DNA from: Sphingomonas sp. ID1715
Lineage (GTDB): Bacteria; Pseudomonadota; Alphaproteobacteria; Sphingomonadales; Sphingomonadaceae
Direction of reading: 5' to 3'
Assembly (NCBI RefSeq): GCF_013044515.1
Contig: NZ_JABEPR010000002.1
Span: 372,001-436,000, forward strand
DNA length: 64,000 nucleotides
A program made the position numbers and the translations under genes. Below, in pieces: positions 53,902 through 62,585 of this stretch; the stretch's first letter is position 1, and each line of letters starts with the position of its first letter. Below the pieces are notes generated by a model. That model ran no database searches and was not told where the DNA came from. It saw nothing but the letters and a program-made list of their open reading frames with translations.

Positions 53902-55011
53902 TTACATGCCCGAACCCGGACCGTAGGTGATTTCCACACGACGGTTCTGCAGTTCGCGGACGCCGTCCGCGGTCTGCACGCGCAGGTTGGTTTCACCGAA
54001 CGCCTGGGTCGTGATCACGCCCTCGCCGATGCCGCGGCCGGCCAGATAGGCCTTCACGGAGTCGGCACGACGCTGGGACAGGCCGAGGTTGTAGCGCGGC
54101 GTACCCGACGTATCGGTGTAACCGGCCAGCATGACCTGGGCGTTACCGCAGTTCTGATAGGCCGAAACGGCATTGTCGAGGATCGACGCCGCTTCCGGCG
54201 TGATGTCCGACTTATCCCATTCGAAGAACACGATATACGGTCCCGGCGTGCACACCACTGCCGGCGCCGGCGGCGGCGGCGGCGGGGGAGGCGGCGGGGG
54301 CGGCGGCGGCGGCGGCGGCGGCGGAGCCGGCGGCGCACCGAAGTTGAAGATCACGCTGCCCAGCAAGCTGTGCGAACGGAAGCGACCGTTGAAGTTGTCG
54401 CCGGTCGTGCCGATGGTCCGCAGACGCGAGGCATTGAAGAAGCGATACTTCAGGCCGACGTCGATATTGTCGGTGAGCGGCGCGCGAACACCGGCAATCC
54501 CTTGCCACGCAAATCGCGTGTCGGAGTCGTCGAGAATGTCCGGGGCTGCATTCGAGAAACGATAGTTGCTGAACTTGACGCGGGCGACACCAGCGCCGCC
54601 GCCGATGAAGCCGGAAATGCCAGTCTCATCGCCGAAGTCGAGCAAGCCGTTGAGCATGAAGCTCAGGGCCGAAGTCGATCCGCCGGCGTTGTAGCGAACG
54701 CCGGGCAGACGGCCAGCCTGAGGCGCGAGGGTGCCACCCTCATAGGCCTCAACGACAGCGCGCTTGTAGCCGACTTCCGCTTCCAGGCGGAACACGCCGA
54801 AGTCGTAGCCGACGATGCCGTCAACGTCATAGCCATAGTCGTGATCGACCGTGGCGGTGCCCACGGCGGTGCCGCGGGACAGGCTGAAGTTGATGTCCTC
54901 GACGATCATGGCCCCGCCTTCGAGACCAACATACCACGACTTGTCTCGCGCCAACGCGGGCGAGGCGATCGCCGTGGAGGCCAGCGCCATCGCAATGGCA
55001 AGCTTCCGCAT
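53902..55011 (-). CDS. OmpA-family outer membrane protein
   Basis: 369 residues. Signal peptide ending SPALA (about residue 21); an 8-stranded beta-barrel of the OmpA/Omp25 kind (WYVGLEGGAMIVEDINF to IFNFGA, about 25-228), a linker of 19 prolines (about 229-247), and a C-terminal OmpA peptidoglycan-binding domain with YIVFFEWDKSDITPEAASIL, LAGYTDTSGTPRYNLGLSQR and QNRRVEITYG. Anchors outer membrane to wall. Confidence 0.93.
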   Translation of the reverse strand: MRKLAIAMALASTAIASPALARDKSWYVGLEGGAMIVEDINFSLSRGTAVGTATVDHDYGYDVDGIVGYDFGVFRLEAEVGYKRAVVEAYEGGTLAPQAGRLPGVRYNAGGSTSALSFMLNGLLDFGDETGISGFIGGGAGVARVKFSNYRFSNAAPDILDDSDTRFAWQGIAGVRAPLTDNIDVGLKYRFFNASRLRTIGTTGDNFNGRFRSHSLLGSVIFNFGAPPAPPPPPPPPPPPPPPPPPPPAPAVVCTPGPYIVFFEWDKSDITPEAASILDNAVSAYQNCGNAQVMLAGYTDTSGTPRYNLGLSQRRADSVKAYLAGRGIGEGVITTQAFGETNLRVQTADGVRELQNRRVEITYGPGSGM

Positions 55012-55161
55012 AGAAATCCCCTTTCTTAGGTGTCACTCGGACAGCGGAAACTCACTAAGGGCTGCATTGTTTCGGTGCAAGCCCGCAATTCCCCAAACTG
55101 TTGCAGAAGTATCACACATGCCACGCATTTCTGCGGGTTGGTTCGGCACTGCAACGTCTCC

Positions 55162-55659
55162 TCACACATCGATCAATCCATGGCTCTGCAGGCGATCGAT
55201 AAGCGCTGTGACTGTGGCTCGCGCTTCCACGTCGACGACTGCGCCGCCGCTCGGTGGTGCCACTGCCCCTAGGCGCGCGCCGACCACTTGCACATCGTCG
55301 ATCATCACTCTGATACCGCGAACATCGCCGGCCGCCCAGCCGCTGCCGGTCCGTTCGGCCCAGCATTGCTGGTCGATCAGCCATACCCTCATGCCCTCGC
55401 GAGCGGCGAGAAAGCGCCACCCACTCTCCGTCCAACAGGCGATCGCCTGAGCCTGACCCGTCCACTCGCCCGTCGGCGCCGCGCCCACGATCCAGCACTG
55501 ACCCAGGCCGGGCGCCAACGGCGGTGTGTTCAGGCCCAGCCCTTCCGCGGACGCATGCAGAGCGACATCGATCAGGGCAACGGCTTCATTATGGGTCAGT
55601 TCCTTCTGGGCCTGACCGGCGGCAATGAACGGCAGGTGATGGCGCAGGCTATCGCCCAT
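55162..55659 (-). CDS. DUF2793 protein at the end of the GTA cluster
   Basis: 165 residues. LPFIAAGQAQKELTHNEAVA is the DUF2793 opening, with GQCWIVGAAPTGEWTGQAQA after it. Such genes usually follow the last tail gene of sphingomonad and rhodobacterial GTA clusters and may encode a tail-fibre or capsid-attached protein; role here is inferred from position. Confidence 0.82.
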   Translation of the reverse strand: MGDSLRHHLPFIAAGQAQKELTHNEAVALIDVALHASAEGLGLNTPPLAPGLGQCWIVGAAPTGEWTGQAQAIACWTESGWRFLAAREGMRVWLIDQQCWAERTGSGWAAGDVRGIRVMIDDVQVVGARLGAVAPPSGGAVVDVEARATVTALIDRLQSHGLIDV

Positions 55660-55671
55660 GTCTGGTCTCCT

Positions 55672-57813
55672 TCAGGCGGTGATGGTGATCAGGGCCGGAC
55701 GCGATATCGCCCCGCTGCCGACCTGCTGTACGTGCAGTTCCACGCTGCCAAGGGTCAGGTCCGCCCCGAGATCGGCGGCTTCATAGGTAAACTCCGGGGA
55801 ATCGGCCTCATGCTCTTGCACGCTGCCGTCCGCGCGCACGATGCGGATCCGATAGCGTTCCATGGTTTCGCCGAGCGGTGCGTCCGCTCCGTCGATCCAT
55901 GCCCACCCCGTGCGGCTGCGGCGCACCCATCGCACATCATACCCCCCGTCTGTCCGGCTACGCGCCGTCAGGTGAGCGGGTGACGGCGGCCGCAAGGCTT
56001 CGCCGATTGCGGCGACGGACGTCTCCACCGGAATTGCATCGCCCAGGCCGGAGGCGAGCAGGCGGACCTGCGCACCGGCGGCACTCTTCGGCGGATCATA
56101 GGCCAAGAGCGTCTCCGCCTCGATCAGGACAAAGCGTTCGCCGATCGCATGCGCACTGGGCAGGCTGCCCCGTCGCCCCCGCAGCAATCGCGACAGGCGC
56201 CACAGTCCGGCGCTTATCGGCTCCGCGCGCCCGAACTGCACCAGCTCGTCGCCAATCAACGCGAGATTCTCTCCAGAAAGCAATCGCCCCGCATCGGCGT
56301 CCTGCAGCGCCATTTCGTCATGAAGCAACTGCACGTCCACCATGTTGCGAAGGTCGAGCAGATCCTCCGGAGCGCTGCCCAGCGCGCTGATGGTCGTGCC
56401 CAATATCGCCGGTGCGGCGGTAGCGCCGATCGGTGTCCAGCTTGCGCCATCATCCAGGCTGACGAGCAGTTGCGCGCGCCGCCACCCGGGCGATGGCCCC
56501 GCCGCTGCGATGTGGAGACGCGGCACGTCCGGCGCCGTCTCGTCCAGATTGGGCAGGTCGAGCAGGTGCACGACGGTCGGCCCGTGGAGATGATCCGGTG
56601 CCGGCACGCTCCGCCCTGGCTCGGCGACGGCGCTGGCGAAACTGGCAGCGTGGATGCGCCGCAGTTCCAGCTGGACGCCGTCCCGCAGCACGCCGCGCTC
56701 CGCCACCCGCCAGAGATCGGCGCTGCCCGGCAGTCGCACCAAGCGTCCCGGTGCCAGCGTCAGCTGCGCCCAATCGCAGCGAATCCTGCGGCGCCCTTGC
56801 TCCCGCGCCCGCCGCATCAAAGCCTCGTCGGCGATGGCTCGCGCTGCCCCGGCCTCGAGGGCTGCGGCAACTTCGATCTGCTCAGTCGCCACGCCACCGG
56901 GCCGGCGCGCGGCCTGCACGCCCGCCTGATAATCGCGCGCCGGTTCGTAGTAAGTGAGTGTCAGCGCGGCCGGCACTTGGCCGGCGCCCGGCAGTGTCTC
57001 TGTCCTTTCCTCAGCAAGGCTGGCAAGTGGGATGTCCGTCGCTACGGCGTCCGGCTCGACCATGCGCAACATGGCGCCATCGTCGACAAGCTCCACCCCC
57101 AACGCCGGGCGGAGCGCTTCGATGAGCCCCGCCATGCTGTCCCCCACCGCCGCAAAGCCGTGCAACTGCGTGCCGGCTTCGCCTCCGATCAGCCCGCCAC
57201 TGAGTTCGGCCAGCACTGCGCTCGTACCGACCGGACCCGCATCCGCCTCCACCTCGAAGGTCAATGACGGGATTCGGTTTCCGAAATTCTCCAGCGCCAT
57301 ATTCTCGAACACGGCATAGGCGCAGCCGCGATAGGCGGGCGTCCCAGCCGCCTCCGCCGAAGCGATGAACGGGTCCACCGCCTGGTCCTCGCCGCCAAGG
57401 TGGAGCCGAAATCCCATTTCGCTCTTCCAGTCGCCCGCGCTTCCCCGCAGCAGATTCCCGTCAGCCCAAATGCGACTGACAGACCGGATCGGCCGCGCCG
57501 ACAGCAGCACCGCAAAGGATGCCGTGTAGCTATAGCTGGTAATCGACGGCCGTCCCTTGCCGCCACTCTTCTTCGATCGATGCTCGATCAGGTCGGTCGA
57601 CCAGACCACCGACCCGGCGACGCGCATCGTGCCGAACAGCTTGGGGATGGCCGCGCCATAGCTGGAGGTCTGCACCTTCAGGTCTTGCAGGCGCGGCCCC
57701 TTGCGGCTCCCGGCCAGCAGGCGACCGTCGATCGCTTGGCCGATCAGCGCGCCGACGGCGCCACCGACCGGACCCAGCAGCGACCCCGCCGCTGTCAGGA
57801 CAAGGGTCGCCAT
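55672..57813 (-). CDS. GTA tail tip/host-specificity protein (g15-like)
   Basis: 713 residues. Glycine-rich N-terminus (LLGPVGGAVGALIGQAIDGR), then LQDLKVQTSSYGAAIPKLFG and IRSVSRIWADGNLL, as in phage tail-tip 'megatron' proteins. RcGTA g15 is about 1300 residues and has a TIM-barrel-like domain; this one is about half as long and lacks it. Start 57813 overlaps the g14 gene by 19 bp. Confidence 0.82.
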   Translation of the reverse strand: MATLVLTAAGSLLGPVGGAVGALIGQAIDGRLLAGSRKGPRLQDLKVQTSSYGAAIPKLFGTMRVAGSVVWSTDLIEHRSKKSGGKGRPSITSYSYTASFAVLLSARPIRSVSRIWADGNLLRGSAGDWKSEMGFRLHLGGEDQAVDPFIASAEAAGTPAYRGCAYAVFENMALENFGNRIPSLTFEVEADAGPVGTSAVLAELSGGLIGGEAGTQLHGFAAVGDSMAGLIEALRPALGVELVDDGAMLRMVEPDAVATDIPLASLAEERTETLPGAGQVPAALTLTYYEPARDYQAGVQAARRPGGVATEQIEVAAALEAGAARAIADEALMRRAREQGRRRIRCDWAQLTLAPGRLVRLPGSADLWRVAERGVLRDGVQLELRRIHAASFASAVAEPGRSVPAPDHLHGPTVVHLLDLPNLDETAPDVPRLHIAAAGPSPGWRRAQLLVSLDDGASWTPIGATAAPAILGTTISALGSAPEDLLDLRNMVDVQLLHDEMALQDADAGRLLSGENLALIGDELVQFGRAEPISAGLWRLSRLLRGRRGSLPSAHAIGERFVLIEAETLLAYDPPKSAAGAQVRLLASGLGDAIPVETSVAAIGEALRPPSPAHLTARSRTDGGYDVRWVRRSRTGWAWIDGADAPLGETMERYRIRIVRADGSVQEHEADSPEFTYEAADLGADLTLGSVELHVQQVGSGAISRPALITITA

Positions 57814-58169
57814 ATGCTCACCACCTCCCACTCGATCGCACCGGGCCGCTCGACCACCCGGCGCAGCCCCGCATCGGCATGCACCATGCCCGCCGCCGTC
57901 TTTATCCCGAGATGCAGCTGGCCAGGGCCCGGCCGCATCACCAGCACGTCGCCCGCCTCCGCATCCCCCACCCGCTTCCAGCCGGCGCCCAGCAATGCAG
58001 CATCGACCCTCCCAGAATCTCCGCCGCGCAGCGCATAGCCGCTCGGCGCCGGGACACGGGTCGCGAGCGCCACCACGCCGACACAGTCGAGCCCGCTTTC
58101 CGGCGCGCGTCCGTGAAGCCGGAAGCGGCTCCCGACGAGCGCCAGCGCCACCCCCTCGATCGGATTCAC
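57795..58169 (-). CDS. GTA NlpC/P60-type cell wall peptidase (g14-like)
   Basis: 124 residues. Catalytic Cys29 in SGLDCVGVV and His in GQLHLGIKT, the NlpC/P60 pair. It should open the recipient wall during DNA delivery. GTG 58169 forms a GTGA overlap with the g13 stop. Confidence 0.85.
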   Translation of the reverse strand: MNPIEGVALALVGSRFRLHGRAPESGLDCVGVVALATRVPAPSGYALRGGDSGRVDAALLGAGWKRVGDAEAGDVLVMRPGPGQLHLGIKTAAGMVHADAGLRRVVERPGAIEWEVVSIWRPLS

Positions 58170-58978
58170 GCGCCCGGATAGCGCGTCAGCAGGTCCATGC
58201 CCGGCAGATGCGGCTCGCCCCGAAAGTTCGGCTGGTTGCCGAACCGGTCTCGGCAGGTGGCAAATCTCTTGTCGCATCCTTCGATCGCCTCCACCCGCGT
58301 TTCCGCCATGACGGAAAAAGGCGGCGGCTCCGCCAGGATCAGCGAAGCACCGCTGCTCGTCAGCACCATGCTGCTCAGCCCCGCATTGGCGCCATCCAGC
58401 CAGCGCAGCCGTCCCCCTCCCCAGCCATTCGGGACTGGCTCCGGCCGATCGAGTGTGAGGGACTCTCCGACGCTCGCGACGACACGCGCCAGCGATCGCC
58501 GTCCGGCCATGTCGACCCGGCACCGCCGGTCACCCAGTTCGGCACGGCACAAGGGCGATGTCTCCTCGCTGACCGGCCGCGCCAGCGCCGCGCCTGGCCC
58601 CTTGAGGGTCGCCGAAAAGCTCCCCCGCTCCAGCGATACCGCGCCAAGCTCACCGCGCAGCAATTGCACCCACTCGCCCGGCGCGCTCCAGTTCACCGCG
58701 ATCAGCCGCACCGCAGCGCCATTCCACCGGCCGCTGCGCAAGTCCCGCTCGCTGATCCCGCTGCCGGTCAGCGCTCCCGCCACATCCAGGGAGTCCGTGT
58801 CCAGCACCTCCCCTTCCTCGATCGCCGACGGCGCCACACCCGGCGCCGCCCGATAGCGAAACCCCTCCACGACCAGGTCGCGATCATGGCCGGTAAAGCC
58901 GAGCGCCACCCCATCGCGCCGCTCGATCCGCCAGCAGAGCGCAAAGGTCACCAGCGGCGCGGCGAGGAACCCGCTCAT
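58166..58978 (-). CDS. GTA hub protein, DUF2163 (g13-like)
   Basis: 270 residues. Opening LVTFALCWRIERRDGVALGF, middle CRAELGDRRCRVDMAGRRSL, and the end EGCDKRFATCRDRFGNQPNF with RGEPHLPG. The clustered cysteines (CRAELGDRRC and CDKRFATC) match the DUF2163/phage BR0599 domain and could hold an iron-sulfur cluster as in tail hubs. Confidence 0.88.
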   Translation of the reverse strand: MSGFLAAPLVTFALCWRIERRDGVALGFTGHDRDLVVEGFRYRAAPGVAPSAIEEGEVLDTDSLDVAGALTGSGISERDLRSGRWNGAAVRLIAVNWSAPGEWVQLLRGELGAVSLERGSFSATLKGPGAALARPVSEETSPLCRAELGDRRCRVDMAGRRSLARVVASVGESLTLDRPEPVPNGWGGGRLRWLDGANAGLSSMVLTSSGASLILAEPPPFSVMAETRVEAIEGCDKRFATCRDRFGNQPNFRGEPHLPGMDLLTRYPGA

Positions 58979-61194
58979 CCCTCGCGCACCTCAATGAGCG
59001 GCACGCTCACCGCTTCGCCGGCGAGGAAGGTGGCGCGGTTGATCGTCAGCCGGTCCTCGGCAAAGCGCACGGCCACGTCGAAGCGATAGCCGGCGGTCAC
59101 CTCGGCTCCCGCGGCCGGCGCCGCGTCGAAGATCACGGTGCCGCCTTCGCCCATCTCCCAGGCCGAACTCTCGACCCCATCCGCCGCGACCCGCACGGAA
59201 CCCGGCACCGGCAGAGTGATGCGCCGCGCCACGCCGTCATAATCCTTCATCAAGGCAAAGACGGTGCGCACGCCGTCGCCCAGACCCAGCAGCTGGTCCA
59301 ACGGACCCGGCACCCCGGTCATCCCGGCCGAGCTGTCGTCGAGCGGATCGCGGAACCGGAACGCCTGTGCCGGACCCCTTCTCGCGCGGAAGAACGCGAC
59401 CAGCGCCGCAAGATCGGCTTCGGACCTTACGCCCGGCCCCGCGTCGAAGCGCAGCCGCGCCTCGGCCCATTCGGCGTTGCGCTGCTCGGCGCCGCCGGCA
59501 CCAGCCGCAATGGCCGTCGACGTCTCCGCCTCCACGCTCGCCTCGCGGCCGATGTCGAGCGGAAAGGCCACATTCGCGAATGCCTCCACATCCTCCTCCT
59601 CGTCGAACCAGGTAAAGCCGTCACGAATGACCTGCGGCAGCGCCCAGACGAACCGCTCGGCCACACCCCGCTGCCGCGCCGCCGCGACGGCGCCCGCAAT
59701 CGGATCCCATTGCGCCCGGTCCTCAGGACGGAGCACGAACCCGCTCAGATAGTGCTGCCTGTCCGCGGGATAGCCGAGCCGGCCGCTCATCGCTGCCGCT
59801 CCGCGCGCGCTGGCGCCCGTGTCGCCGCCCGTCACCCACTGATAGTCTTCCAGCTGCAGCACGTCGAACGCCGGCGAGGCCCAGTCCAGCGGCGCCAGCG
59901 CCACTTCCCTGCCGGCGATCGTCGGCAGATACAGCAGCAGCAAGGTCTCGGCGTCCGGAAAGGCCGCCTTCACGGCACCGCTCAGCGTAGCCGTCGACGC
60001 CGCCAGCATCGCGCCGGCCTCCGCGTCGCTCGGCACGCCACCCGCCGCGGCAAGCGCCGCCGTATCGTGCACGCACAAACCGCCGTCCGGCGCGATCCAC
60101 CACCACGGCTCCCCGATCTGAAACCGCACCCGCAGCCCGGCCGCATGGGCGATGTCGGCAAAGCTCAACGCCACCGCCTGCAGATAGCCCATGGCCGCCG
60201 AGTTGGCCGGGGACAGCAGCGTCGAAGGCGGCACCCAGCCAGTCAGCGCGGGACTGCCGTCCGCCGCCCGCTGCTTCCACGCCGCCGGGCAATGCGCGTC
60301 GAACAGCTCATAGCTCAGCGACAGGATCAGCTCATAGTCGAGCGCCTTCGCCCGCGCCGCAAAGTCCGCGTGCCAGGCCGCGCACGGCGCATTCAGCGCA
60401 CCGCCGGCGAGCGTCACTTCCCCGCCGTTCAGGCGAAAATAGTGGCTCATTCCGACATAATGGTTGATCACCCCGCGATAGCCGAGGCCGACCGTGTTGC
60501 GCAGCAGCCGCTCGGGCGTGACGTTATAGCCATCGTCATAGCCGGTCGCGATCCGCAGTTGGTGTGCGGGCACCAACACGTCGCCGATCGCCAGCACCGA
60601 TCCAGAGCCGTCGCAGGCGATCTCCGTCAGTTCCGCCCAGCCTTCCGCCGGCGTCGCCAGATCGCCCCCTGCCTCGTCATAGTCGGGCGGCACCAGCGAG
60701 ATGAACATCCGGTCCACGTCACCGGCGAACACCGCCTCGCCGGGCAGTGCAAAGCCACTCTCGAGCGCACTGAAATCCAGCGTGACTACGGCATCCTCGG
60801 GCGTGCCGACGGCATAATTCCACAGCCGCACATACCAGCTGCGCGCGGCGCCGCTCGCATCACGCCCCTCGATCTTCAGCGTCGGCCCATGCACCGCATC
60901 CAGCGCCACCACCCCGCTCGACCGCCAGCGGAAGCGCAGGGTGCAGCGCCGAAAGTCCCGATCCGTCTCATAAGCGAGCAGCGGATGGTCATACCGATCC
61001 TCCGCCCACCAGATCAGGCCGGCCAGGTCGTTCTTCCGATAGAACACCGCGTCCACACGCAGGCTGTTCGGCCCGTTCGTAACCACCGAAGCCATCATCG
61101 GCCGCGGAAAATCGACGGTCCAGAACCGCGCATCGAACCGCTTCACGAACGAAGCCTCCTGGCACGTCCGCTTCCCCGTCAACCAATAGCCCAT
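58975..61194 (-). CDS. GTA distal tail protein with large N-terminal extension (g12-like, DUF2460)
   Basis: 739 residues. The last 200 residues are DUF2460 (VAFPLDIGREASVEAETSTA, AFRFRDPLDDSSAG, VRVAADGVESSAWEMGEGG). About 530 residues precede it: a beta-rich part (about 1-200) and a segment with a barrel-like pattern (LRVRFQIGEPWWWIAPDGG and FDVLQLEDYQWVTGGD). RcGTA g12 is only about 200 residues. The barrel-like part may be the domain missing from g15 here. Confidence 0.8.
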   Translation of the reverse strand: MGYWLTGKRTCQEASFVKRFDARFWTVDFPRPMMASVVTNGPNSLRVDAVFYRKNDLAGLIWWAEDRYDHPLLAYETDRDFRRCTLRFRWRSSGVVALDAVHGPTLKIEGRDASGAARSWYVRLWNYAVGTPEDAVVTLDFSALESGFALPGEAVFAGDVDRMFISLVPPDYDEAGGDLATPAEGWAELTEIACDGSGSVLAIGDVLVPAHQLRIATGYDDGYNVTPERLLRNTVGLGYRGVINHYVGMSHYFRLNGGEVTLAGGALNAPCAAWHADFAARAKALDYELILSLSYELFDAHCPAAWKQRAADGSPALTGWVPPSTLLSPANSAAMGYLQAVALSFADIAHAAGLRVRFQIGEPWWWIAPDGGLCVHDTAALAAAGGVPSDAEAGAMLAASTATLSGAVKAAFPDAETLLLLYLPTIAGREVALAPLDWASPAFDVLQLEDYQWVTGGDTGASARGAAAMSGRLGYPADRQHYLSGFVLRPEDRAQWDPIAGAVAAARQRGVAERFVWALPQVIRDGFTWFDEEEDVEAFANVAFPLDIGREASVEAETSTAIAAGAGGAEQRNAEWAEARLRFDAGPGVRSEADLAALVAFFRARRGPAQAFRFRDPLDDSSAGMTGVPGPLDQLLGLGDGVRTVFALMKDYDGVARRITLPVPGSVRVAADGVESSAWEMGEGGTVIFDAAPAAGAEVTAGYRFDVAVRFAEDRLTINRATFLAGEAVSVPLIEVREG

Positions 61195-61209
61195 GACCCG
61201 CTTCCTCTT

Positions 61210-61352
61210 GTTCGCGCAGAGGCGCGGAGACGCGGAGAGTCCGCACCCGCGGCGAAGCCGCAGTTCACGTTCTCCTCTCGCCTGAAGGCGCGCCGCGCGC
61301 GGACGATCTCGGCAGCCTCTGCGTCTCTGCGTCTCTGCGCCTCTGCGCGAAC
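61210..61352. mobile_element. Family E MITE-like element
   Basis: Terminal inverted repeats of 29 bp (61210-61238 and 61324-61352) with two mismatches, starting GTTCGCGCAGAGGCGCGGAG. Total 143 bp, with a GCGGCGAAGCCGC hairpin inside, between the g12-like gene and the tape measure gene. No coding sequence. A second copy is at 63396-63531. Confidence 0.8.
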
Positions 61353-61362
61353 CTACCTTCTT

Positions 61363-61887
61363 CTACCGCTCGACAGCCCGCCGGACCGCCCGCGCGACCT
61401 GGCGGCTCGACCGCTCCAGCGCCCGCGGCGTCTCGTTTCCGCCAGCGGCATTGACGTTGACCGTCACCCGCACTTCTCGCCCCGCCGCCGAAGGCGCCGC
61501 CACCTGCCCCGCGCTCGTCGGCACGAACACTTCCGGTCCGCGCTCGCCGACGACATAGGCGCGCCCAGGCGAGACCGGCCCGCCGGTCGCACGACCGGGC
61601 AGTCCGACGATCCCGCCGATCTCGGAAAGGATCGACCCCACGCCGGCCTTCACCGCGCTCGCCGCGATCTGGTTGAGCACGCCGAGCGCCACCCGCCCCA
61701 GATCCTCGAAGCCGAGCTTGCCGGTCCTCAGCGCCCGTGCGAGTGTGCTCTCCAACGCGCGCCCGGCGCGATCCGCCGCGTCGCCGAACGGTCCTTCCAG
61801 CTCCGCACGCATCAGCGCCACGTCGCGCGCAAAGCCTTGCGTGTCGGCGCGCACCGACACCACCATCTCGTCCAGTTCGTCACGCAT
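61363..61887 (-). CDS. GTA tail tape measure protein (g11-like)
   Basis: 174 residues. VSVRADTQGFARDVALMRAE then a helical Ala-rich middle (VALGVLNQIAASAVKAGVGS) and GLPGRATGGPVSPGRAYVVG, ERGPEVFVPT, the tape-measure C-terminal pattern. Short length implies a short tail. Overlaps g10.1 by 8 bp. Confidence 0.88.
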   Translation of the reverse strand: MRDELDEMVVSVRADTQGFARDVALMRAELEGPFGDAADRAGRALESTLARALRTGKLGFEDLGRVALGVLNQIAASAVKAGVGSILSEIGGIVGLPGRATGGPVSPGRAYVVGERGPEVFVPTSAGQVAAPSAAGREVRVTVNVNAAGGNETPRALERSSRQVARAVRRAVER

Positions 61888-62146
61888 CGGGAAACCGCTC
61901 CTTCAGCCGCACCAGCTCATCCTCGCCGACAATCGCCTCGCCCGGCGGCCGCAACGCCGCGAACACCGCGGCCAGCTCCGCCGGCGTCGCCTCCCAAAAC
62001 TCCCCCGGCCGCCAGCCCAGCAGCACGCCGGCGAGCCCGGACAGCCGCAGCGCGTTCGCAGCAAACCTCGCCTCTCCCCCTGCGGGAGAGGGCGACTCAG
62101 CCCTGCGGGGCTGAGCGGAGTGAGGGCCTTGGGCGCCGCACGTCAT
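61880..62146 (-). CDS. GTA tail assembly chaperone-like protein (g10.1-like), with embedded repeat
   Basis: 88 residues. The conserved part is FAANALRLSGLAGVLLGW, then PGEFWEATPAELAAVFAALR, matching the short GTA g10.1/rcc01693 proteins. Between the first five residues (MTCGA) and RFAAN, about 22 residues come from a family C palindromic element read in frame. ATG 62146 overlaps the g10 stop as TGATG. Confidence 0.82.
   Translation of the reverse strand: MTCGAQGPHSAQPRRAESPSPAGGEARFAANALRLSGLAGVLLGWRPGEFWEATPAELAAVFAALRPPGEAIVGEDELVRLKERFPDA
62071..62127. repeat. Family C short palindromic element inside g10.1
   Basis: Two adjacent hairpins, CCTCTCCCCCTGCGGGAGAG and CTCAGCCCTGCGGGGCTGAG, followed by CGGAGTGAGGG. 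Same layout as the longer element at 8073-8219. Read in frame as Pro/Ser/Ala/Arg-rich residues in g10.1. Confidence 0.82.
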
Positions 62147-62585
62147 CACCGCCCCTGCAAGACCTGACCGAGCAGCAGGCGCAGGGCCGGCGTCGCCGCC
62201 ACCAGCCCACCCGCCGCCAGCCTTTCCGAGAACGCCTCCCGGGTCAGCCCCTCCGGGCGCTCGCGCAGGCAATGCCAGAACAGCCCCGCCATCTCGCCCA
62301 GCGTCAGCCCGCCGCTCGCCGCCCGCTCGACAAGCGCAAACAAGGGCCCCAGTTCCGCCTCGGCGGCAACCAGCGCGCTGAACGACGGCCGCAGCACCAA
62401 CTCGCACCCGCGACGCGAACCGTCGCTTCGCCGCGCATGGGATTTGCAACGGATACTCCGTTCGTATCGAGCGAAGTCGAGATACGCTTCTCGACTTCAG
62501 CTGAAGGCTGAAGTTTATCCTGAGCGACGCCGACCGGCGACGTCGAAGGGCTCGAAGCAAACGGAGGGCTAGGTGCAACGCTCAC
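62146..62585 (-). pseudogene. GTA tail chaperone-like protein (g10-like), repeat-inserted and frameshifted
   Basis: The main frame (62146-62400) reads VLRPSFSALVAAEAELGPLF, ALVERAASGGLTLGEMAGLF and WHCLRERPEG, matching GTA g10 (DUF3356-type). Its N-terminus lies in another frame: GTG 62585 (GTGA overlap with g9), MSVA, a family D element of 122 bp read in frame, then VANPMRGEATVRVAG. The frames would join at RVAGCELVLRP if one base were added at the CCC run 62407-62409. So two changes mark this gene; the frameshift may be a sequence error. Confidence 0.75.
62452..62573. mobile_element. Family D element with target-site duplication inside g10
   Basis: A 122-bp element flanked on both sides by TGCAACG (62445-62451 and 62574-62580). 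Ends are inverted repeats (CTCCGTTCGTATCGAGC against CTCCGTTTGCTTCGAGC on the other strand). Element plus one flank is 129 bp, exactly 43 codons, so g10 stays in frame across it. Confidence 0.8.

Noticed and set aside
54241-54330. GGC repeat as a mobile or regulatory element
   Set aside because: It is the coding sequence of the proline linker in the OmpA-like protein.
59710-62511. 933-codon open frame on plus, opposite the GTA genes
   Set aside because: Arg/Pro/His-rich antisense translation; the minus strand holds a complete set of GTA tail genes.
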